Source: Alphaproteobacteria bacterium
Lineage (GTDB): Bacteria; Pseudomonadota; Alphaproteobacteria; ATCC43930; CGMCC-115725
Assembly (NCBI GenBank): GCA_030039815.1
Contig: JASHUW010000024.1
Location: forward strand, 1-6,362
Direction: 5' to 3'
DNA length: 6,362 nt
Positions 1-5,372 of this stretch are shown piece by piece. The position numbers and the translations under genes were made by a program. Position 1 is the stretch's first letter. Each line of letters starts with the position of its first letter. The notes beneath the pieces were generated by a model that did no database searches, was not told where the DNA came from, and saw nothing but the letters and a program-made list of their open reading frames with translations.

Positions 1-456
1 CTGGGCGCGGTCGCGAAACTGCTGCAATCGACCGCGCGCGTGCTCAACGGCGCGCTCGGCGACAGCTCGCGCACCGAGTTCACCGCACTCTCCTGCAGCT
101 TCACGATCCGCAACGGCGTGGCGCAAACCGGCGATCTGCAGATGAGCACGCCGACGTTCAACATGACCGGCGCCGGAACCGTCAATCTGGCGACCCAGCA
201 GGTGGATTTTCATATCGTGCCCAAGGCGCAGCTCGGGGTGCCAGGAGTAAACCTGCTCGATATCGGCGTTCCCTTCTACGTCAAGGGGACGATCGACAAC
301 CCCAGCCTCGACCCGGACCCTGCCGGCATCGCCAAGGGGCTTGTCGGCTCGGTCGGCGACACGGCCACGGGGGTCGTCGGGGCTGTCGGCGGCACCGCGA
401 CCAAGGCGCTGGGCGTACCCGGCAAGGCCCTCAAGTCGCTGTTCGGCGGCAATTGA
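1..456 (+). CDS. AsmA-like envelope protein, C-terminal part (5' end outside window)
   Basis: The reading frame is open from the first base to TGA at 454-456, so these 151 codons are the end of a larger gene; an internal GTG at 40 is not a credible start. The pattern is the C-terminal AsmA domain: a beta-rich stretch with FTIRNGVAQTGDLQMSTP, then a GAGTVNLATQQVDFHI-type strand, then VPFYVKGTIDNPSLDPD, which closes the domain. AsmA/TamB-type proteins are inner-membrane-anchored periplasmic proteins linked to outer-membrane homeostasis and lipid transport; that role is family knowledge. After the domain comes a Gly/Ala/Val-rich tail of about 45 residues with two 11-residue units (VGSVGDTAT and VGAVGGTAT), ending in KSLFGGN. 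The N-terminal membrane anchor cannot be seen. The next gene starts 191 bp downstream on the same strand, behind its own candidate promoter. Confidence 0.85.
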   Translation: MGAVAKLLQSTARVLNGALGDSSRTEFTALSCSFTIRNGVAQTGDLQMSTPTFNMTGAGTVNLATQQVDFHIVPKAQLGVPGVNLLDIGVPFYVKGTIDNPSLDPDPAGIAKGLVGSVGDTATGVVGAVGGTATKALGVPGKALKSLFGGN

Positions 457-504
457 GCCGCACCACGCGGGCCACTGGGCAAAGGCGGCGGTGGGTCTCG
501 GTGG

Positions 505-533
505 TTGACGGAACCGGCAGCCGGGCGTAAATC
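505..533 (+). promoter_or_regulatory. Candidate sigma-70 promoter for the ACT/Nudix operon
   Basis: TTGACG at 505-510 is a near-perfect -35 element. It is followed after exactly 17 bp by TAAATC at 528-533, a weak -10 with three of six consensus matches. Transcription would start near 540 and give a leader of about 105 nt before the ACT-domain start at 648, including the inverted repeat at 573-623. It lies just after the AsmA-like gene ends, as expected for a separate transcription unit. This is a pattern match only. Confidence 0.4.
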
Positions 534-572
534 CCGCAGCGATGCCTGAGACGACGCATCGCGCCGGCACGC

Positions 573-623
573 GGCGAATTACCGACCCGGGTTCAAGAAG
601 AGCCCGGGCCGCCGTGATTCGCC
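573..623 (+). promoter_or_regulatory. Nested inverted repeat in the leader of the ACT-domain gene
   Basis: An outer 7-bp inverted repeat (GGCGAAT 573-579 with ATTCGCC 617-623) encloses an inner hairpin. In the inner hairpin CCCGGGTTC (586-594) pairs with GAGCCCGGG (600-608), with one G-T wobble, around a 5-nt loop AAGAA. Internal loops of 6 and 8 nt separate the two stems. The sequence ACACTTTT follows at 624-631, and the ribosome binding site of the next gene follows at 635-638. It could act as a weak intrinsic terminator or attenuator, or as a translation-modulating leader. It could also be chance pairing in GC-rich DNA. No short leader-peptide ORF with repeated amino-acid codons is evident. 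Confidence 0.35.
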
Positions 624-647
624 ACACTTTTGCCGAGGATTACGCCG

Positions 648-917
648 ATGTCGTCTCTAGCCGCTGCCGTTGCAGCTGAGCCTTCGCTCACTACCTTCTT
701 CTCAGTGCAAGCCCGAGCGGAGCCCGGCGTGATGCCGCGTGTGCTCGAAATTTTTGCCAAGCGTGGCCTTGTGCCCGAGCTGTGGCACAGCGCCGTCGCG
801 CGCCCCGGCAACCGGCTGACGATCGACATCGAAATCGCCGGGCTGGGCGGTGCGGCGGATTACGTGGCGAACTGCCTGCGGCAGATCGCCGGCGTAGAGG
901 TCGTGCTAACCGCCTGA
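648..917 (+). CDS. Small single ACT-domain protein (IlvM/AHAS small-subunit-like)
   Basis: This 89-residue protein consists almost wholly of one ACT domain (about residues 17-89). Strand 1 is FFSVQARA, followed by the EPGVMPRVLEIFAKRG turn and helix, a middle strand with ELWHSAV, then LTIDIEIAG, a second helix (AADYVANCLRQI) and the closing strand VEVVL. This is the beta-alpha-beta-beta-alpha-beta order of ACT domains, which bind amino acids and act as regulatory subunits, as in acetolactate synthase. Its length matches stand-alone IlvM-like subunits, but no ilv gene is nearby, so the partner and ligand are unknown. ATG at 648 is chosen because GAGG at 635-638 lies 9 nt upstream; an in-frame TTG at 630 would overlap that site. 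The stop lies 15 nt before the Nudix gene, and the stop region (TGAGGAAG) also carries the Nudix ribosome binding site, which suggests an operon. Confidence 0.85.
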   Translation: MSSLAAAVAAEPSLTTFFSVQARAEPGVMPRVLEIFAKRGLVPELWHSAVARPGNRLTIDIEIAGLGGAADYVANCLRQIAGVEVVLTA

Positions 918-932
918 GGAAGGCGCAAGCCA

Positions 933-1784
933 ATGTCGTTCGCCGATCGCATCCAGCATTGCAACAGCTACGACCCGGCGCGAGCCATTCCGCTCTGGGC
1001 CGGCGAGCATCGGATCGGCTGGCTGCGCCGCGACAACGCCGGGGTACTGGCACGGCTCGGCAGCGTCTTCGCGGTCGAGGTTGACGGGGCGCGCTTGCTG
1101 GCGGAGGGCGATGCCGACACGGTCAGCCGATCGGTCGATGGTGTGGTCGACAAACTCGTCGCCGAGCGGCTGGTACCGAAATGGCGCAACGAGACCTTCG
1201 ATGTCGCGCCGCGCTGGGGCGAGCCGCCGATCTTCCGGCTCGATCGCGGCGCGGTGCCGTTTTTCGGCGTGCGCGCCTACGGCGTGCACCTCAATGGCTA
1301 TCGCCGAGTGGGCGGCGAATACTGGCTGTGGATCGGCAAGCGCGCCGCGAACAAGCAGGTCGCGCCCGGCAAGCTCGACAACATGGTCGCCGGCGGGATC
1401 GGCAACGGCTACGGCGCCGCGGCGACGCTTGCCAAGGAAGCCGAGGAGGAAGCCGGGGTGGCGGCCGAGTTGATGGCCGGCGCCACGGCGGCGGGCGCCC
1501 TCACCTACCGCATGGAGACGAAGCACGGCATCCGCGACGACGTGATGTTCGTCTACGACCTCGAAGTGTCGGAAGATTTTACCCCGTCGAACAGCGACGG
1601 CGAGATCGCCGGGTTCGGGCTGATGCCGCTTCGAGAGGTTCTGGAACGCATCAGGACGACGACGGATTTCAAGTTCAACGTCAATCTGGTGATCCTGGAT
1701 TTCGCGGTGCGCCACGGCGTGCTGCGGCCCGACGACCCGGAATATCTCGACGTCGCCAACGGGCTTCATCGCCCGCTCGACTGA
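933..1784 (+). CDS. Nudix hydrolase with DUF4743/TPK-like N-terminal domain
   Basis: This 283-aa protein has an N-terminal domain (about residues 1-120) of the type found in DUF4743 proteins, yeast thiamine-pyrophosphokinase fusions and some plant Nudix enzymes. It is marked by SYDPARAIPLW, GWLRRD and WRNETFDV. A Nudix domain follows (about 120-275), with FFGVRAYGVHLNGY leading in. The Nudix box spans G154-V176. Its metal-binding half is intact in the form KEAEEEAGV (K168, E169, E172, E173, G175). Position 7 of the box is Tyr160 instead of Glu, and position 15 is Lys instead of Arg. Both changes are, as far as I recall, common in this subfamily. The family hydrolyses phosphate-linked nucleotide or thiamine-type compounds, but the substrate here cannot be told. 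The start ATG has GAGGAAG at 916-922, 10 nt upstream. The 3' end overlaps gluQRS on the other strand by 19 bp. Confidence 0.88.
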   Translation: MSFADRIQHCNSYDPARAIPLWAGEHRIGWLRRDNAGVLARLGSVFAVEVDGARLLAEGDADTVSRSVDGVVDKLVAERLVPKWRNETFDVAPRWGEPPIFRLDRGAVPFFGVRAYGVHLNGYRRVGGEYWLWIGKRAANKQVAPGKLDNMVAGGIGNGYGAAATLAKEAEEEAGVAAELMAGATAAGALTYRMETKHGIRDDVMFVYDLEVSEDFTPSNSDGEIAGFGLMPLREVLERIRTTTDFKFNVNLVILDFAVRHGVLRPDDPEYLDVANGLHRPLD

Positions 1785-2617
1785 GCCCTTTCCAGTATTT
1801 CGCCCGGCGTCATTCCCGCCTCGCGCATCGCCCGGATGGTCAGCGCACGGTCGCGCTTGGCGAGTCGCCTACCACTCGCGTCGGTGAGCAAGGGGTGGTG
1901 GCGGTAGACCGGGGTTGGCAGGTGGAGCAGCGCCTGCAGCACGCGATGGATGTGCGTCGCGGCGAATAGGTCGATGCCGCGGGTGACCAGAGTCACACCT
2001 TGCAGCGCATCGTCGACCGTGACCGCGAGATGGTAGCTCGTGGGCACGTCCTTGCGCGCCAGCACGACGTCGCCGAGCGCCGCCGGGTCGGCGGCGATGC
2101 GCCTTCCGTCCTCAAACCAATCGAGCATGCCGGTGCGAGCGAGCGCGGCCGACACATCGAGGCGCAGCGCATAATCGGCGCCGGCGGCGATACGATACCG
2201 CCGTTGATCGAGAGTCAGCTGCTTGCAGGTGCCGGGATAGACCGGCCCGTCTTCACCCTGGGGCGCGCCGCCGGCACGGGCGATCTCGGCCTGAATTTCC
2301 TTGCGGGTGCAAAAGCACGGGTAGAGCAGGCCCTGCGCCTCAAGCCGGGCCAATGCCTCCTGATAGTCGGCGAAGTGCTCGGACTGCCGGCGCACCTCGC
2401 CGTCCCAAACGAGGCCGAGCCACAAGAGGTCCTCGCGGATCGCCGCGTCGAATTCGGCACGGCAGCGGCCGCGATCGATATCCTCGATGCGCAAGAGGAA
2501 CCGCCCGCCAACCTCGCGCGCCGCGCGCCAGCCTTCCCAGGCGGAGCGGACATGACCGAGATGCAGATACCCGGTCGGGCTCGGCGCGAAGCGCGAGACG
2601 GTTTCAGGCGGCCGCAT
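1766..2617 (-). CDS. gluQ: Glutamyl-Q tRNA(Asp) synthetase
   Basis: This 283-aa protein is a truncated class I GluRS paralogue without an anticodon-binding domain. It activates glutamate and attaches it to the queuosine at position 34 of tRNA(Asp) in the cytoplasm. The ATP-binding HIGH-type motif is HLGH (residues 19-22) within RFAPSPTGYLHLGH, followed by the LRIEDID block (42-48). The zinc site of GluQRS is complete: C101, C103, Y127 and C131. RGIDLF (213-218) and a KMSKS-type loop RLAKRD (251-256) follow. The length is close to the usual ~290-300 aa. The ATG at 2617 is the first credible start. The only Shine-Dalgarno-like sequence, AAGGA (2635-2631 on the minus strand), lies 13 nt upstream inside an intergenic repeat. 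The gene converges on the Nudix gene and diverges from the esterase, so it is probably transcribed alone. Confidence 0.96.
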   Translation of the reverse strand: MRPPETVSRFAPSPTGYLHLGHVRSAWEGWRAAREVGGRFLLRIEDIDRGRCRAEFDAAIREDLLWLGLVWDGEVRRQSEHFADYQEALARLEAQGLLYPCFCTRKEIQAEIARAGGAPQGEDGPVYPGTCKQLTLDQRRYRIAAGADYALRLDVSAALARTGMLDWFEDGRRIAADPAALGDVVLARKDVPTSYHLAVTVDDALQGVTLVTRGIDLFAATHIHRVLQALLHLPTPVYRHHPLLTDASGRRLAKRDRALTIRAMREAGMTPGEILERAQSSGR

Positions 2618-2627
2618 CGGCGACTTT

Positions 2628-2670
2628 GCGTCCTTCGAGATGCACTCCTCGGGCGCTCCTCAGGATGACG
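2628..2670 (-). repeat. 43-bp intergenic repeat, copy A (degenerate, inverted)
   Basis: Read on the minus strand, this copy matches copy B (2699-2741) at 35 of 43 positions by eye, without gaps. Shared blocks are CGTCATC, TGAGGAGC and TCTCGAA, and the end GACGC. The central palindrome seen in copy B has decayed here. It starts 10 bp upstream of the gluQRS ATG, and its end supplies the AAGGA ahead of that gene. The motif resembles intergenic palindromic repeats common in Bradyrhizobium and relatives; that comparison is from memory. Confidence 0.75.
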
Positions 2671-2694
2671 AAGATATTTGACGGCATCTATAAA
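2665..2694 (+). promoter_or_regulatory. Candidate promoter for the carboxylesterase gene
   Basis: ATGACG (2665-2670, four of six -35 matches) is separated by 18 bp from TATAAA (2689-2694, five of six -10 matches). The -10 lies in the only AT-rich stretch of this divergent intergenic region, between the two inverted repeat copies, and the -35 lies at the inner edge of copy A. Transcription would start near 2701 and the leader would carry copy B. I see no comparably good promoter in the opposite direction for gluQRS. Confidence 0.35.
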
Positions 2695-2698
2695 CCAT

Positions 2699-2741
2699 CG
2701 TCATCGTGAGGAGCCCGCGAAGCGGGCGTCTCGAACGACGC
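2699..2741 (+). repeat. 43-bp intergenic repeat, copy B (palindromic core intact)
   Basis: This is the better-preserved copy. Its centre is a perfect hairpin, GCCCGC (2713-2718) with GCGGGC (2722-2727), around GAA, flanked by TGAGGA on the left and GTCTCGAA on the right. Outer bases CGTC (2699-2702) and GACG (2737-2740) can also pair. It is inverted relative to copy A, with 28 bp between them, so the two copies could also form one long imperfect hairpin. It ends 19 bp before the esterase ATG and would lie in its mRNA leader. Confidence 0.75.
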
Positions 2742-2760
2742 ATTGACGAATGAGAACCCC

Positions 2761-3414
2761 ATGAACCTGACCCTGTCCGGGCCCTCGCACCCGCCGCATT
2801 CGGGCGGCGCGCCGAAGCGGCTGGTGATCCTGCTGCATGGCCTCGGCGCCGATGGCAGCGACCTGATCGGCCTCGCGCCCTATTGGGCGCCGTTGCTGCC
2901 CGATGCCGAGTTCCTCTCGCCCGACGCCCCCTTCCCGTGCGACACGGCACCGTTCGGTTATCAATGGCTCAGCACACGCGATCCGAGCCCCGAAGCGCGG
3001 CTCGCCGGGGCACGGGCGGCGGCGGCCATTCTCAACGATTTCATCGACGAGTCGCTCGAGGCGCGCGGGCTGACCGACAGCGAACTGGCGCTGGTCGGGT
3101 TCTCGCAGGGCACGATGATGTCGCTCTTTGTCGGGCCGCGCCGCGAGCGTCAGCTTGCCGGCATCGTCGGCTTCTCTGGCCGGCTGATCGTGCCGCAATT
3201 GTTGGGCGAGGAGATCCGCTCGCGGCCGCCGATCCTCCTGGTGCACGGCACCGACGACCCGATGGTGCCGTATTCGTCGATGGCCGAAGCCGACAGCGCG
3301 CTCGCCGCCACCGGCATTTCGGTCGAAACCCTGGCCTGCCCCGGCATCGGCCATTCGATCGACGGCCACGGGTTGCACGCCGGCGGCGCGTTCCTGCGGC
3401 GCGTGCTCAGCTAG
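2761..3414 (+). CDS. Alpha/beta hydrolase, phospholipase/carboxylesterase family
   Basis: This is a 217-aa cytosolic-type serine hydrolase with no signal peptide. The fold markers are in order: LVILLHGLGADGSDL near residues 21-35 (oxyanion-loop HG), the nucleophile elbow GFSQG with Ser115, HGTDDPMVP with Asp166, and GIGHSIDGHGL with His198. Together these give the Ser-Asp-His triad of the Abhydrolase_2 (phospholipase/carboxylesterase, YpfH-like) family. Its size is typical for that family, which hydrolyses short carboxyl esters and sometimes acyl-thioesters; the natural substrate is unknown. ATG 2761 is chosen over the in-frame TTG at 2743 because family members start shortly before the first strand and the TTG abuts the repeat; neither has a strong ribosome binding site. 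The gene diverges from gluQRS and overlaps the TlpA-like gene tail to tail by 8 bp. Confidence 0.92.
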   Translation: MNLTLSGPSHPPHSGGAPKRLVILLHGLGADGSDLIGLAPYWAPLLPDAEFLSPDAPFPCDTAPFGYQWLSTRDPSPEARLAGARAAAAILNDFIDESLEARGLTDSELALVGFSQGTMMSLFVGPRRERQLAGIVGFSGRLIVPQLLGEEIRSRPPILLVHGTDDPMVPYSSMAEADSALAATGISVETLACPGIGHSIDGHGLHAGGAFLRRVLS

Positions 3415-4003
3415 GCTTGGCCGCGGGCAGGTATTTGGCGAGTGTCGCCCGCAACTTGTCGGAACTCCAATCCGCGGCGCCCTCGACCCTGCCGAGGACC
3501 TTGCCGTCGGCTCCGATCAGGAAGCTCGACGGCAGGCCGCGCACCGCGAAGGCACGCGCCGCCGTGCTTTTGGGATCGAGGCCGATCTTGAGCGCGTCGA
3601 GACCAAGCTTCTGAACGAAGAGCTTGACGATCACCTCCCCGCCGTGATCCTCGGACACCGCGACGACGGTCAGCGTCGAGCCGAGCTTCTTCTGCAGGTC
3701 GACGAGCGACGGCATCTCCTTGATGCAGGGCTGGCACCAGGTCGCCCACAGATTGAGGAGCACGAACTTGCCCTTGAAGTCGCCGAGCGCGACGGGCTTG
3801 CCGTCGAGGTCGGTGACGGAAATCTCCGGCGCTGGCTGCGGCGACGCGGCCGGGATAAACTCGCCGAGCTTCATTTGATCGGCATCGTCCGCCCACGCGG
3901 CCGGACCGGCGGCTGGGGCGACGAGCAAGATTGCGGCAACGATGAGCAAACCCAGAACGCCCCGCGGAGAAGAAGCTGCCCCGGAGGCGCCGCCCAACAC
4001 CAT
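3407..4003 (-). CDS. TlpA/ResA-like periplasmic thioredoxin-family protein
   Basis: This is a 198-aa protein. The N-terminus is a Sec-type signal or anchor: Arg14, a hydrophobic core at about residues 16-30, and a plausible cleavage site after AWA (residues 36-38). The thioredoxin-like domain begins near 57 with PAPEISVTDLDGK. The redox site is WATWCQPC (C90 and C93). The cis-proline loop GLPSSFLI has Pro158 and is followed by GADGKVLGRVEG. TlpA/ResA/CcmG proteins keep periplasmic thiols reduced during cytochrome c or cytochrome oxidase assembly; which target this one serves cannot be told. The start is uncertain: ATG 4003, GTG 4000 and TTG 3997 all keep the signal peptide and none has a clear ribosome binding site. 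A longer frame reaching 4456 is just the strand opposite argH. The gene overlaps argH head to head and the esterase tail to tail. Confidence 0.9.
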   Translation of the reverse strand: MVLGGASGAASSPRGVLGLLIVAAILLVAPAAGPAAWADDADQMKLGEFIPAASPQPAPEISVTDLDGKPVALGDFKGKFVLLNLWATWCQPCIKEMPSLVDLQKKLGSTLTVVAVSEDHGGEVIVKLFVQKLGLDALKIGLDPKSTAARAFAVRGLPSSFLIGADGKVLGRVEGAADWSSDKLRATLAKYLPAAKPS

Positions 4004-5372
4004 GTGGGGCGGCCGCTTTGCCGGTGGCCCCGCCGCGATCATGCGCCGCATCAATGCCTCGATCGATTTCGACCGGCGCCTCCACGCCGAGGACATCGCC
4101 GGCTCCAAAGCGCACTGCGCGATGCTCGTCGCGCAACGCATCCTCACCGCCGAGGATGGCGCTGCGATCATCCGGGGTCTAGAGCAAATCCAGGCGGAAA
4201 TCGACGCAGGCGACTTCCTGTTTCGTGAGGAGCTCGAGGACATCCACCTCAATATCGAGGCGCGGCTTGCCGAGCTTATCGGCCCCGCCGCGGGCCGGCT
4301 GCACACGGCACGCTCGCGCAACGACCAGGTCGCGACCGATTTCAAGCTATGGGTACGCGGCACGATCGACCGGATCGATGGCGCGATGGCGGCGCTACAG
4401 GCCGCGCTGCTCGACCAAGCCGAGGCGCACGCCGCGACGGTCATGCCCGGTTTCACCCATCTCCAGACCGCGCAGCCGGTGACCTTCGGTCACCATCTGA
4501 TGGCCTATGTCGAGATGGTCGGGCGCGACCGCGGCCGGCTGGGCGATTGCCGGCGCCGGCTCAATGATTGCCCGCTCGGCGCGGCGGCGCTCGCCGGCAC
4601 GGCCTTTCCGATCGATCGCGACACAACCGCGGCGGCGCTCGGCTTCGACCGGCCGGCGGCGAATTCGCTCGATGCGGTCTCGGACCGTGACTTCGCGGTC
4701 GAATTCCTCGCCGCGGCGGCGCTCGCCGGCACGCATCTGTCGCGCTTCGCCGAGGAGATCGTGGTCTGGTCGAGCGAGCCGTTCGGCTTCATCAAGCTGT
4801 CGGACGCGTTCACCACCGGCAGCTCGATCATGCCGCAAAAGCGCAATCCCGACGCCGCCGAGCTGGTGCGCGCCAAAACCGGCCGGCTCGATGGCTCGCT
4901 CGTCGCGCTCTTGACGGTGATGAAGGGGCTGCCGCTCGCCTATCAGAAGGACATGCAGGAAGACAAAATCCCGGTCTTCGAGGCGGCCGACGCGCTCGAA
5001 CTGTGCCTCGCGGCGTGCGAAGGCATGGTGCGCGACATGCGGCCTCAGATCGCGCGCCTGCGCGAGGCGGCAACCCGCGGCTATAGCACCGCGACCGATC
5101 TCGCCGACTGGCTGGTCCGAGAGCTCGGCCTGCCCTTCCGCCAGGCGCATCACGTCACGGGCGCGATCGTCAAGCGTGCCGAGACGCTCGGCCTCGATCT
5201 TGCGGCGTTGCCGCTCGTCGAGCTGCAGGCAATCGAGCCGACAATCACCAAGGCCGTCTATGATGCGCTCGACATCGACCGCTCGGTCGCCAGCCGCAAC
5301 AGCTATGGCGGCACCGCGCCCGATCGCGTCCGCGCCGCGATAGCGGCCGCCCGTAAAAGGTATTGCCGATGA
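3942..5372 (+). CDS. argH: Argininosuccinate lyase
   Basis: This 476-aa enzyme catalyses the last step of arginine synthesis, splitting argininosuccinate into arginine and fumarate. It is a cytoplasmic homotetramer of the fumarase/aspartase superfamily. All signature regions are present: MWGGRF at 21-26, HTARSRNDQVATD at 121-133, the GFTHLQ block with the catalytic-type His173, and the flexible loop GSSIMPQKRNP with the catalytic serine at about 294-295. Two starts are possible. ATG 3942 adds a polar 20-residue tail, as is common in alphaproteobacterial ArgH, but has a weak ribosome binding site. ATG 4002 would begin right at MWGGRF, close to the start of E. coli ArgH, with GGAGG at 3983-3987 at a long 14-nt spacing. 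The first choice overlaps tlpA by 62 bp, the second by 2 bp. The stop overlaps the next start (ATGA), indicating translational coupling with the lipoprotein and an operon with lysA. Confidence 0.97.
   Translation: MSKPRTPRGEEAAPEAPPNTMWGGRFAGGPAAIMRRINASIDFDRRLHAEDIAGSKAHCAMLVAQRILTAEDGAAIIRGLEQIQAEIDAGDFLFREELEDIHLNIEARLAELIGPAAGRLHTARSRNDQVATDFKLWVRGTIDRIDGAMAALQAALLDQAEAHAATVMPGFTHLQTAQPVTFGHHLMAYVEMVGRDRGRLGDCRRRLNDCPLGAAALAGTAFPIDRDTTAAALGFDRPAANSLDAVSDRDFAVEFLAAAALAGTHLSRFAEEIVVWSSEPFGFIKLSDAFTTGSSIMPQKRNPDAAELVRAKTGRLDGSLVALLTVMKGLPLAYQKDMQEDKIPVFEAADALELCLAACEGMVRDMRPQIARLREAATRGYSTATDLADWLVRELGLPFRQAHHVTGAIVKRAETLGLDLAALPLVELQAIEPTITKAVYDALDIDRSVASRNSYGGTAPDRVRAAIAAARKRYCR

Noticed and set aside
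624..631. ACACTTTT after the leader hairpin as a definite intrinsic terminator
   Set aside because: The T-run is short and the stem directly before it is only 7 bp with large internal loops, so it is kept only as a possibility within the leader feature.
630..650. TTG at 630 as start of the ACT-domain protein
   Set aside because: It would place the GAGG ribosome binding site inside the gene; ATG 648 has correct spacing and the domain does not need the extra six residues.
906..1769. Long open frame (287 codons) on the minus strand
   Set aside because: It lies almost wholly opposite the Nudix gene, whose motifs are clear. The frame is open because of GC-rich codon bias, and its translation is Arg/Ala/His-rich with no recognisable domain.
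1181..1969. Plus-strand open frame of 262 codons in another frame of the Nudix gene and across the gluQRS end
   Set aside because: The translation is Arg-rich and low in complexity, and it spans two real genes on opposite strands.
2743..2760. TTG at 2743 as start of the esterase
   Set aside because: No ribosome binding site precedes it, only the repeat end; ATG 2761 gives the family's normal N-terminus.
2618..2760. CRISPR or transposon ends
   Set aside because: There are only two diverged inverted copies, with no regular spacing, no transposase and no target-site duplication; a dispersed palindromic repeat fits better.
4004..4456. N-terminal extension of the TlpA-like protein to 349 aa
   Set aside because: The extra 151 codons are antisense to the conserved argH core and would bury the signal peptide in the middle of the protein.
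4395..5153. Minus-strand open frame of 252 codons
   Set aside because: It is the antisense of argH, which carries all family motifs; no ribosome binding site or domain supports it.
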